Of a DNA stretch of 64,000 nt, positions 1 to 7,268 are shown one piece after another (position 1 is the stretch's first letter; each line of letters starts with the position of its first letter). The notes beneath the pieces are model-generated. The model searched no databases. It saw nothing but the letters and a program-made list of their open reading frames with translations, and was not told where the DNA came from. The DNA is from Candidatus Poribacteria bacterium (GTDB taxonomy: Bacteria; Poribacteria; WGA-4E; WGA-3G), in NCBI GenBank assembly GCA_022827185.1, contig JAJDTM010000030.1, forward strand, positions 1 through 64,000, given 5' to 3'. The position numbers were made by a program, and so were the translations under genes.

Positions 1-61
1 CATCGGTGATTTTATCACAAACGTCTATCATCTCAAACGCCCCCATTCGGCGTTAGGGTAT

Positions 62-74
62 TTGACACCTATGG
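62..74 (-). repeat. possible terminal repeat of MITE-like element
   Basis: The minus strand reads CCATAGGTGTCAA here. It equals the first 13 bases of the inverted end of the element at 8481-8978 and of the copies at 18533 and 59548. It lies about 45 bases past the premature stop of the CD-NTase fragment, so an insertion may explain that truncation. The rest of the element would lie outside the window. A 13-base match alone is weak evidence. Confidence 0.35.
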
Positions 75-117
75 AATTTCAGAAACAAAACTTGTCTTAA
101 CTTTGCGAAATTGTGGC

Positions 118-513
118 CTAAATAAGCGTATGCACTTCACACGGCACAAGATCCAAGTGAAAGTCACCGGCATAATCAATATAGACACACCGAGTTTTTC
201 TATGAACCTTATCCTTATAGTTGTCGTTTCCTCTCAAACAATTATAAACCTCATTGATGTAATCCTTCGGTTCCTTGTCTTCATTGTGTGTCATGAACAA
301 GAGCATGTCAGCGTCATACTCGCGCGTGCCAACCGGTTTAATAATTGTTTTCAAACCGTAGGATCCCTGGCGTTCAGTCTTTTCGTAGGCATCCAGGTTT
401 GAGCTCAGAAACGTGTTTACAGCCGAAGAGCTGTCGTTTAACCTATCAAGGCGCGTTTTATTCAAATCGACTTCGTTAGAGAGGAAATCCTGGAAATAGG
501 GTACATGCTTCAT
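118..513 (-). pseudogene. truncated CD-NTase (CBASS cyclic nucleotide synthase), module A
   Basis: This is the N-terminal part of a cGAS/DncV-like nucleotidyltransferase, which would make the cyclic oligonucleotide that activates the CapV-type effector just upstream. The catalytic signature is present: G50-S51, then D67-x-D69 and a third acidic residue D121 in a 'HLDLVP' strand. Only 131 residues exist, against about 300-400 in the family, and the frame closes with TAG soon after the third Asp. The remaining bases to the window edge show stops in all three minus-strand frames and no convincing continuation. The start ATG is supported by a GGAG box. It lies 102 bases downstream of the patatin gene on the same strand, matching the capV-dncV order known from CBASS operons. 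The palm lacks its C-terminal half, so it is probably inactive unless a frameshift rescues it; further cap genes could lie left of the window. Confidence 0.75.
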
Positions 514-615
514 TGGTCTGTCTCCTTCTATACTGTATTAAATTCAAAAACTTAAAATTCATAAAAATCGACATGCTGTCCGATCTTAGAAAGTTTGTGG
601 AAAGAACCACTATTT

Positions 616-1554
616 CTACAATGTGTGGAAAGGAACAAATTGTTCCGCGTGATTACCGAGAAAAATCTCACGGAATTTAGGCAATGCCTCTCTCGCTTGA
701 GATTCTCCAAGACCTTTTAAAGATGGAATTTCGCTTGCCTTGTCTAAACCAAACTTCCCTCTGGCTACGGGTGGATCAATCCTAATGACGTTCTCATGTC
801 CTGCAAGGAGTTTGGATGTCCCAAGGGAAGCATGAGATTGAGCGTGCATAAACACATCAACAAACTTGGTTGCCCAATATAGTCCGCCAAGGGAAACATT
901 TCGTCCCAACTTGACGTTCAAGGGTTCAGTCGTACAACCCAAACTCAAAACTTTCAACGAATCTCTTGGCCAATCAAGAAGTGTGATTGCCTCAACAACA
1001 GACATTCCTACCGGATTGTTCGCCCACGTGCCACCATCTATCAATGGAGTCCCCGCAGACGAGCGACGAGTCGGAAAGTAAGTTGGAGCAGCAGCTGTTT
1101 TAAGGGCTACCTCAACTGCTTTTTCCTTATAATCTCTTTCCAATCGCGGATGATGGGCAGTTTTGTAGACGTAGACTTCGCCATTCTCAAGATTCAATGA
1201 CGGAATGACGAGCCGCTTTTTGCTATCGCCCAATCTCTTGTCGCCGAAACAATTCCTCAGTGCATTTTCAAGCGGCGTACTGCTATACTTTGAAGTCCCA
1301 AGCCATCTCAGCCATCGTAACCCGCGATTGCCTTTGAAGATAGTAGGCCCACGTTCTTCGTAAAACGCTAAGAGTTCTTTCGCTGAGAGTCCGAGCCCCA
1401 GGCCCAGAGCAATAATTCCACCTGTTGAAGTACCCACGATTAAGTCAAAATAGTTTGCTATATTGTCTTCAATTGTGTCTTCAACAGTGGCAAGAAAAGC
1501 AGCTGGGAATACCCCCTTGATTCCACCACCATCAATTGTCAGGATTCGCTTCAC
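616..1554 (-). CDS. capV: patatin-like phospholipase, CBASS effector CapV
   Basis: A 312-residue patatin-family lipase. In CBASS, CapV enzymes are switched on by a cyclic dinucleotide and degrade the inner membrane of infected cells. The motifs are complete: the glycine-rich oxyanion loop GGGIKG at residues 9-14, the nucleophile elbow GTSTG with Ser43, and the DGG motif with Asp173, giving the Ser-Asp dyad. The start is GTG, preceded by AAGGAGG about 6 bases upstream. It heads the minus-strand operon with the CD-NTase fragment and is divergent from the XRE/metallopeptidase pair at 1756. The effector looks intact although its cognate synthase is truncated. Patatins also occur outside defence, but the neighbours make CapV much the best reading. 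Confidence 0.85.
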   Translation of the reverse strand: MKRILTIDGGGIKGVFPAAFLATVEDTIEDNIANYFDLIVGTSTGGIIALGLGLGLSAKELLAFYEERGPTIFKGNRGLRWLRWLGTSKYSSTPLENALRNCFGDKRLGDSKKRLVIPSLNLENGEVYVYKTAHHPRLERDYKEKAVEVALKTAAAPTYFPTRRSSAGTPLIDGGTWANNPVGMSVVEAITLLDWPRDSLKVLSLGCTTEPLNVKLGRNVSLGGLYWATKFVDVFMHAQSHASLGTSKLLAGHENVIRIDPPVARGKFGLDKASEIPSLKGLGESQAREALPKFREIFLGNHAEQFVPFHTL

Positions 1555-1609
1555 TATTAACCTCCTTTTTCTTTCAAGAATAGGCTATTTTTTTACACTC
1601 ATAATTACA

Positions 1610-1639
1610 ATTATACCAAAATAATTGATGGGATGCAAA
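1610..1639 (-). promoter_or_regulatory. predicted promoter for capV operon
   Basis: On the minus strand a -35 box TTTGCA (1634-1639) and a -10 box TATAAT (1610-1615) are separated by 18 bases, about 56 bases upstream of the GTG start. A TACCAAA/TTTGGTA inverted pair (1614-1620 and 1654-1660) starts at the -10 box and reaches past the -35, a plausible operator position for the divergent XRE repressor. Confidence 0.55.
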
Positions 1640-1683
1640 TTAATTTCATAAAATTTGGTAAAAATCTCTATTTTTTTTCTGCT

Positions 1684-1712
1684 TTGCTTAAAAAGTCGTG
1701 CTGTGATATAAT
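1684..1712 (+). promoter_or_regulatory. predicted promoter for capH/capP pair A
   Basis: TTGCTT (1684-1689) and TATAAT (1707-1712) are separated by 17 bases, 43 bases upstream of the ATG at 1756. This is a near-consensus sigma-70 layout, diverging from the capV promoter. Confidence 0.65.
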
Positions 1713-1755
1713 AAATACAATGTGTAAATGAATACTATAAAGAGGGAAATTTGCC

Positions 1756-2163
1756 ATGAAATTAGGTCAACGGCTCCGTTTCATTCGTAGGGAAAATCAG
1801 TTGACGTTAAAGGAACTAAGTCAACGTTCAGAGCTGTCTATACCCTATCTTTCGGATATAGAACGCGGTGTTGTAAACCCATCTGTTGATACACTCCGGA
1901 AGGTTGCTGAGGCATATAACATCTCCGTTAAAGACCTGATTAGTGGTGTCGAGGGGCTTGGCGAATCGTCAAAGACTGACTATCCAGAAGGGTTTCAATC
2001 GTTTTTAGAAGAGTATGAGACTCAGTATGAAATAGATGATGACTGGAAAGAGTCATTGCTGAAAGTCAACTTTCGCGGTAGGCAACCTACCTCTTCGACG
2101 GAATGGCTTGAGTTGTATCTTTACCTCAGGCGTATTCTTTCTCCTAAGGAGAAGCCCAGATAA
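1756..2163 (+). CDS. capH: XRE-family repressor, CapH-like, module A
   Basis: A 135-residue protein with an N-terminal helix-turn-helix of the XRE/Cro-CI class (residues 4-60, including 'LKELSQRSELSIPYLSDIE'). The C-terminal tail probably serves dimerisation. It overlaps the next gene by one base (TAATG), so the two are translationally coupled. It is transcribed away from the capV operon across a 201-base shared promoter region. In characterised CBASS loci, CapH represses the operon and CapP cleaves CapH after a DNA-damage signal; order, divergence and domains match that arrangement. Assignment as CapH rather than a generic XRE/ImmA pair is an inference from context. Confidence 0.72.
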   Translation: MKLGQRLRFIRRENQLTLKELSQRSELSIPYLSDIERGVVNPSVDTLRKVAEAYNISVKDLISGVEGLGESSKTDYPEGFQSFLEEYETQYEIDDDWKESLLKVNFRGRQPTSSTEWLELYLYLRRILSPKEKPR

Positions 2164-3005
2164 TGGATAGGATGAAAAGACGTGTTATTGAGGTAGTGCG
2201 GAATGTTGTCAACGAATATGCTTCGGCAACGATACCGACCTTTGATGAAATATGCTCCGGTCTGGGATTAAGTGTGATCGAAGACGACTTGCCGATTGGA
2301 ACAGAAGGAATGTATATCGAAAAAACGATTTTTCTTAATTCGCGAATACGAAATGAGGAACGTAAACGGTTTACCCAATTCCATGAAATTACACATTATT
2401 TATTGGAGGAAAACGAGGATTTAATTTGCGAACTTGACGAATATACTTATGGTCAAGGAGACAGACATCATCCACAAATAGAATACCTTTGCAACATCGG
2501 TGCTGCTGAGTTTTTGATGCCGAGCAAACAATTTGTCAGACTTTATGAGCAAAGAGGGTTTAATGCCCAACTGATTCTATTTGCGGCAAATTACTTTAAA
2601 AGTTCAACAATTGCTGCAACAATCCAACTTGCACAAGTTGCACCAAATAAATGTATTGCAGTTGTTTGCGAAAATGGGTTAGTACCTAATGCCTCAGCAC
2701 CATCACAAGCATCATTTTTCACTACTGGAAATCAATACCACAATAAATCAAAGTTGCATGTAATTTACTCGGCCTCTTCACCTGCTGCTTCGGACCGTTG
2801 GTTGGCAAAATATACAGTTATCCCAGATGATCATATAATAAAACAAGCGTTCCGGCAGTCCAAAATGCTTGAGGATGACAGTGAAATTCCCTTTCCTGGT
2901 TGGCAAGAGCCCTGTACCTGTGAAGCGTTACCACATAAAAATAGAGTTTATGCCTTATTCCATTTATCTGCTCTACCAGATCCAAACCAAATGACATTTT
3001 TTTAG
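2163..3005 (+). CDS. capP: ImmA/IrrE-like zinc metallopeptidase, CapP-like, module A
   Basis: A 280-residue member of the ImmA/IrrE (COG2856) family with the zinc-binding HExxH motif 'FHEITHYLLEE' near residues 75-85 and a downstream 'CNIGAAEFLMP' segment typical of the family. The expected role is proteolysis of its partner repressor, so derepressing CBASS. It starts within the stop codon of the XRE gene. The C-terminal third, with 'CTCEAL', is not recognised and may be the sensor part. The same architecture recurs in module B but the sequences are only distantly related, so the two pairs are not a recent duplication. Confidence 0.72.
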   Translation: MDRMKRRVIEVVRNVVNEYASATIPTFDEICSGLGLSVIEDDLPIGTEGMYIEKTIFLNSRIRNEERKRFTQFHEITHYLLEENEDLICELDEYTYGQGDRHHPQIEYLCNIGAAEFLMPSKQFVRLYEQRGFNAQLILFAANYFKSSTIAATIQLAQVAPNKCIAVVCENGLVPNASAPSQASFFTTGNQYHNKSKLHVIYSASSPAASDRWLAKYTVIPDDHIIKQAFRQSKMLEDDSEIPFPGWQEPCTCEALPHKNRVYALFHLSALPDPNQMTFF

Positions 3006-3017
3006 CGGAGTTACCCT

Positions 3018-3384
3018 ATGCCCACACTCAAATTCAAAGGAAAACAACACATCTACGCCCATCACCTCACCGTCCTCTACCGCCCACTTGAACCTGACGA
3101 AACCGGCTCCTGCAACCCAACCAATACCCCGGCAACGAAGGATGGGAATACAACGACAACGTAAATAGCCCGCTGATGCAGCAATGGCTTACCGAGAATA
3201 CACCCATTGATAACGCAGACTTGAGCGACACGATAAATGGCTTTGCATGATGTGGCCGAGCCTGCACCTACTGAAGGAACTGCTTGCTGATGATGGCATT
3301 ATTTTCATCTCTATTGATGACAATGAAGTGCACCATCTAGGGATGCTAATGGAAAAAGATGCCCCAACAACAGCCGAGATATGA
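3018..3384 (+). pseudogene. remnant of type III-like adenine DNA methyltransferase
   Basis: An ATG at 3018 opens a 48-residue frame ('PTLKFKGKQHIYAHHLT...') like the N-terminus of Mod-type DNA methyltransferases and very close to the fragment at 8308. After 'SCNPTN' the segment that would carry the first motif and DPPY is missing. The sequence then continues in another frame as 'GNEGWEYNDNVNSPLMQQWL' and, after a second frameshift, as 'KWLCMMWPSLHLLKELL' and 'DDGIIFISIDDNEVHHL'. These are conserved Mod segments. So one internal deletion and at least two frameshifts are visible, and the gene is dead. It lies 12 bases after capP. Confidence 0.75.
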
Positions 3385-3428
3385 GACTTCCATCGAAATA
3401 TAACTCAACAACTTACCGAGCGAACCAC

Positions 3429-4607
3429 TTAGACTTGACGTGAATTGACCTTAAGCACTGCCCTTAATCCATTTTTATCATCATATTCACAGGCAACAAT
3501 CTCAGGATCTGATTTTGGCAAAAGAGCACGACCGCATTCAACTGCAATTGGAGCTGGAACTGCTGGAATAACAAACACTTTGCACGAATCTCCGTGGACT
3601 GTTTGAATGTTGTTTAACAACTTTCTATATTCTCGACTGAATACCTCAATTTGTTTACGAGATTTCAAAAAATGCGGAGAAGGGTTTTCAATGGTTATCT
3701 CATAAACGCTAAAATTTTCCGAAACGAATTTCTCATATCGCTCGCTACGAATTTTGCCGCTTAGAGACAGTACAATTGCAATGTTCGTATGATTTTCGTC
3801 AACCCAGACGGAATTCGTGGTGTATAGAGTTTCTGTCTCCTGTTCCTCTTTCGACCATGACCAAGTTTGATTTGTATCATCAATATTTCTGTGTGCCTGG
3901 TATAAATCCGTTGGGACAGTATCACCGATACACTTCCCTAAGAACATTAGTAGTGGCATGGGACCAATAGCAAATACAGAGAGATGTTTAATTTTTTCCT
4001 CATCTATCCCTTCGTCAAAGGACCTGTTGATTTTTCGTTGAACCTCGTTAGCAAAAGCCTGCCAGGACTCTGAATCGCTATGACCGTCAAAACTGTTCTT
4101 AGCGATATTAATTCCTTTTTCATCAACAGGATATTTGGGAAACATCGCATTACGATATGCTTCGGGATTAATCGGAACAATTCTATCGCCTATATTCACA
4201 GAGAACAACAGCACAGTAGATTTGTGTATATCTTCTGGATAGCTTGTTTGAATCTGGATCCTATCTTCATGTTTATACTTCCACTCGCGTAATAGCTGTT
4301 CCGAATACTTATCGGGATTATCATCAATCTCTGTATGGCATTTCTTACACACTAACATAAGGTTAGAATATTCAATTTGCAGATTTGCAGATTCTTTGCT
4401 CCCTCTTGGTCCGTCTTTGCTTGCTGCAATAATATGAGCTACATCCGAGAAGTTTCCCTCAGTCAGGGTTAGATCATTACGCCAAACGAGCTTGTTACAG
4501 CCACTAAATTGGCAACGCCCTGCTGACTTGGCGAACAATTTTAGCCGAGTACGTATTGGTACATTTTTCCGGGTAATCTTGGGTTCTGATCTACTATTAT
4601 TAGTCAT
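3429..4607 (-). CDS. cap5: HNH-SAVED nuclease, CBASS effector Cap5
   Basis: A 392-residue CBASS effector. The N-terminal HNH endonuclease (about 20-95) shows paired zinc cysteines C32/C37 and C87/C90, the catalytic 'DVAHIIAASKDGPRG' strand with His58, and 'NLMLVCKKCHTEID'. The C-terminal SAVED domain (about 125-390) shows the hallmark segments 'FAIGPMPLLMFLGKCIGD' (from residue 212) and 'VIPAVPAPIAVECGRALL' near the end. SAVED domains bind the cyclic oligonucleotide, which assembles the protein so that HNH cuts double-stranded DNA. The ATG follows AGGAGG. It lies downstream of the complete CD-NTase, with a 178-base gap that holds an operator-like palindrome. All key motifs look intact. Confidence 0.9.
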   Translation of the reverse strand: MTNNSRSEPKITRKNVPIRTRLKLFAKSAGRCQFSGCNKLVWRNDLTLTEGNFSDVAHIIAASKDGPRGSKESANLQIEYSNLMLVCKKCHTEIDDNPDKYSEQLLREWKYKHEDRIQIQTSYPEDIHKSTVLLFSVNIGDRIVPINPEAYRNAMFPKYPVDEKGINIAKNSFDGHSDSESWQAFANEVQRKINRSFDEGIDEEKIKHLSVFAIGPMPLLMFLGKCIGDTVPTDLYQAHRNIDDTNQTWSWSKEEQETETLYTTNSVWVDENHTNIAIVLSLSGKIRSERYEKFVSENFSVYEITIENPSPHFLKSRKQIEVFSREYRKLLNNIQTVHGDSCKVFVIPAVPAPIAVECGRALLPKSDPEIVACEYDDKNGLRAVLKVNSRQV

Positions 4608-4662
4608 ACATTTGACCTCCTATTTCAAGACCTGATTGGGTTAGTTTATACTACATATTTCT

Positions 4663-4688
4663 TTACCAAATTCTAATGATTTGGTGAA
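4663..4688. promoter_or_regulatory. operator-like inverted repeat upstream of cap5
   Basis: TTACCAAAT and ATTTGGTGA form an imperfect palindrome in the CD-NTase/cap5 gap. The TACCAAA half-site also occurs as an inverted pair in the capV/capH intergenic region (1614-1620, 1654-1660). An AT-rich -10-like TATAAA lies between it and the cap5 start on the minus strand. It suggests separate control of the effector, possibly by the module A repressor. Confidence 0.4.
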
Positions 4689-4785
4689 AAGAAGACCTGG
4701 AGACTCCTCTTCAACACCAAACCTGTTACAAATCGCATTGCGCAATACAAAAAGGTTCTTTTTTCAAGTAAATACGTATAGCGCA

Positions 4786-6633
4786 CTAAACAAGTGGGAC
4801 ATCAGATGTGGCATTTTTGGCACGATTTAGAAAATCAACCGCATCTATGTGACATTTTTTATATTTCTTGCCGCTTCCACAAGGACACAAACTGTTCCTA
4901 CTGGGCCGGCACTTGGCGATTTTCATAATATCGTCAAGGTACTCAATGTGTCCTTGCTCGCCGTGGGAATATGCTCCCCAAAGATCCTTGCTACTGGCTT
5001 CAATACCAAATTTTGCTGTATAGGAGAGCTGATAAAAAAACGGAATTACCAATTCAATAAGAAACCCTTTAATACGAAGATTCCTGTTCCCTCCATATTT
5101 TAGACCTAAGCAACAACTGTCATCGTCGGGGTAAAAGTGCAAATCAATGATTGGGACATTGTATTTTCTTGAGATTCGGTAATGTTTTCCACTGATCTCA
5201 TAAACTTTTGGCCATCCGTTCCTATCAAGATTATTTAAGCATATTTCAATCTCAAAAGTGTCCCTAACGAAGTGATTCATATCTCTGGCATGTTCACCGA
5301 TTTCTAAATTTCCTGCTTCGTTATCATACGCCGCGCAAAAGCGAAGTTCCCCCGTTATTTTTGATAAACTTAGTTCGTATTGTAAAGTCGGAAAATTCAA
5401 TTTTAACCATTTGACTTCATCGTCCGTTATCTTCATTGCTGAAGTCACTGTACCTAAGATTTTCTCGTCTGCATACTGTTTTTTCGGCTTTACTGATGCT
5501 GACAGAGTAGACACATAAACGGTTTCTGACCCGGAAAGCTTCTTTAGTGCATCGTTGGTAACGCGTTCACCCAAGCAGGGATTTAATGATTCTCCAACAC
5601 TTTGAATATCACTTAGTTCAAAAGCTTTCTTAAGATCATCTTTCACCTGCTCAAGCCAGTCCCTAAAGCAAGCTTCCCGGACAGGATACTCTTGCCATTT
5701 ATCGGCAAAATTCTCAAACGGGTTCACCGGATTGGGTATGCAGGCTGCACCTCTGATATCACGTTCAATGTGCTTATGCATGTTACTTACAATATTCCAC
5801 AACGCTTGTTGAAGATCGGCTTCATTGTTGTAAGCAAGAGCCGAGAGCGTAGTTATGATGATAGAGATCGGTTTAGCTTTTTCATCATAGCGCGATTTAT
5901 TCTTCTCAAACCATACATCTCGATGCCGTTTCAAAATCTGGTTACTTTGCTGAAGTGGAGTTTTGATTTTATATTCCGGCACCTCATCAACCTGTCTTTC
6001 CATTAGAGATTTTCGGATTGCGTCAAACCGCGTTTGCATACGGCTTCTGAACCACTCCGCATATCCTTTCGGATTACTACGAGGCCATTCAGAATCTATC
6101 TGGCCGTAATTCGGGAGAGTATTATCAGTAATGGCAATAGCCAAATCTGACCAACTAGAAGACGGGATCCCTCTTGATTCAATAAACTGTTTAAACTTTT
6201 CAGCATCTGGAATCGCTGGTAAGATATCTATGTGGAATTGAACACCATCGGCATAATGTAGCGTCCAGCAACGACGACCTTCTTCCACTGGAGATTTCAT
6301 GTTTTTAGCGTCGGCGTAAGACTTGATTTCGTGCCCTACTAAATTTTTTAGGGTTTCTTGGGTGATAAAGTCCTTTTCAAGGCTTAACTCACTGACAAGG
6401 TCTAGATCATATTCTTGTTTATCGGAAATTGGTTTTGTAACCGTCCCGAGTAGAAATGAGCCTTGAGGATAAATCAAAGGGCTGTACTGAGCAACAATAG
6501 ATCCATCACGCTCAAGCCATTCGCCAATAGACTCGTAGCGTTTTACCGCTATTTCAAAGTAACTTTCAGGTATGTCCAACGCCGCGGCTATTGCTTCAAG
6601 CATTGGACTGAATTGTTTTGAATAAACGTTCAT
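4786..6633 (-). CDS. CD-NTase with C-terminal E2-like and SEC-C domains, module B
   Basis: A CBASS cyclic-oligonucleotide synthase. Numbered from the upstream ATG at 6648 (620 residues), the polymerase-beta fold shows G63-S64-F, D81-x-D83 and D141, with the usual helical part to about 350. Residues about 408-566 do not belong to a normal CD-NTase. They resemble the E2-like fold of short type II CBASS: a 'FEIEICL...GWPKVYEI' strand pair, 'DLHFYPDDDSCCLGL' with C512/C513 where the E2 cysteine sits, then 'IPFFYQLSYTAKFG' and 'WGAYSHG'. The end is a SEC-C metal knuckle, C588-x-C590-x8-C599-H600. I chose the ATG at 6633 because GGAGG lies 8 bases before it, inside the longer frame. The E2-like call is my reading and needs structural comparison; the CD-NTase and SEC-C calls are firm. 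Confidence 0.85.
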   Translation of the reverse strand: MNVYSKQFSPMLEAIAAALDIPESYFEIAVKRYESIGEWLERDGSIVAQYSPLIYPQGSFLLGTVTKPISDKQEYDLDLVSELSLEKDFITQETLKNLVGHEIKSYADAKNMKSPVEEGRRCWTLHYADGVQFHIDILPAIPDAEKFKQFIESRGIPSSSWSDLAIAITDNTLPNYGQIDSEWPRSNPKGYAEWFRSRMQTRFDAIRKSLMERQVDEVPEYKIKTPLQQSNQILKRHRDVWFEKNKSRYDEKAKPISIIITTLSALAYNNEADLQQALWNIVSNMHKHIERDIRGAACIPNPVNPFENFADKWQEYPVREACFRDWLEQVKDDLKKAFELSDIQSVGESLNPCLGERVTNDALKKLSGSETVYVSTLSASVKPKKQYADEKILGTVTSAMKITDDEVKWLKLNFPTLQYELSLSKITGELRFCAAYDNEAGNLEIGEHARDMNHFVRDTFEIEICLNNLDRNGWPKVYEISGKHYRISRKYNVPIIDLHFYPDDDSCCLGLKYGGNRNLRIKGFLIELVIPFFYQLSYTAKFGIEASSKDLWGAYSHGEQGHIEYLDDIMKIAKCRPSRNSLCPCGSGKKYKKCHIDAVDFLNRAKNATSDVPLV

Positions 6634-6709
6634 TTGAAATTCCTCCATTATTTGCGGAAAGCACTATTCCGCGTGATTACCGATAAAACTTTGCGAAGTT
6701 TTGTTTCTT

Positions 6710-6823
6710 ATAACGAATATAATTATACACTATAGCGAACACAAAAGTCAAGTTTTTTACTTTTACAAACAAAATTATACGCGATTACGAACAGAATGTC
6801 AAAAAAAATTGTAGTAACGAACA
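6710..6823. promoter_or_regulatory. four-copy operator array between CBASS module B and its regulators
   Basis: Four direct copies of a 10-base motif occur: ATAACGAATA (6710), ATAGCGAACA (6732), ATTACGAACA (6784) and GTAACGAACA (6814), consensus RTWRCGAAYA. The first two sit around the minus-strand -10 box. The fourth begins at the last base of the plus-strand -35 and fills its spacer. This is the expected place for the CapH-like repressor to shut off both the CBASS operon and itself. Confidence 0.6.
6722..6751 (-). promoter_or_regulatory. predicted promoter for CBASS module B
   Basis: On the minus strand TTGACT (6746-6751) and TATAAT (6722-6727) are spaced by 18 bases, about 90 bases upstream of the CD-NTase start. 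It shares a perfect 12-base inverted repeat (AATTATACACTA, 6721-6732) with the opposing promoter (6827-6838). Confidence 0.65.
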
Positions 6824-6837
6824 ATTTAGTGTATAAT
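6809..6837 (+). promoter_or_regulatory. predicted promoter for capH/capP pair B
   Basis: TTGTAG (6809-6814), a 17-base spacer and TATAAT (6832-6837) lie 37 bases upstream of the ATG at 6874, which is preceded by AAAGGAGG. Confidence 0.65.
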
Positions 6838-6873
6838 TGTAAAATGACCCACTATTAAAAGGAGGAAATTGAC

Positions 6874-7266
6874 ATGAACCTGAGTCAAAAGATCAGACAA
6901 CTCAGGGAAGAAAAGGAGTGGTCCCTAAACAAACTGGCTGAAATGGCAGGAGTTTCCAAAGCCTATTTGTCGCAACTCGAAAACAATGTGAGTAAGCAGC
7001 CTTCGGCCGAAGTTTTACTTAAGATCGCCTCGGCACTTGGCACGACTATCGCTGATCTTCTTGACAAACCTGTGCGCGTTCATGCAAAAGACTTCGGAGA
7101 AATGCCAGATGGGTTACGTGAATTGATTGATAAGCAAGGAGAAATACTTGATATTCGAGAGGAAGATGTAAAGATGTTAATGCGCATTCGATATCGCGGC
7201 AACCAACCTGAGACTCCTGAAGATTGGGAGCACATTCTACGAACTATCCGAATTGTGATGAGATAA
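6874..7266 (+). CDS. capH: XRE-family repressor, CapH-like, module B
   Basis: A 130-residue protein with an XRE helix-turn-helix in residues 4-60 ('NKLAEMAGVSKAYLSQLEN') and a C-terminal tail ending 'RYRGNQPETPEDWEHILRTI'. The module A repressor has a similar late segment, 'FRGRQPTSSTEWLELYLYL', so the two CapH-like proteins share domain order over their whole length. It has a strong Shine-Dalgarno (AAAGGAGG). The metallopeptidase gene begins 2 bases after its stop. It diverges from the CD-NTase-cap5 operon and is expected to repress both directions through the operator array at 6710-6823. Confidence 0.75.
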   Translation: MNLSQKIRQLREEKEWSLNKLAEMAGVSKAYLSQLENNVSKQPSAEVLLKIASALGTTIADLLDKPVRVHAKDFGEMPDGLRELIDKQGEILDIREEDVKMLMRIRYRGNQPETPEDWEHILRTIRIVMR

Positions 7267-7268
7267 TA

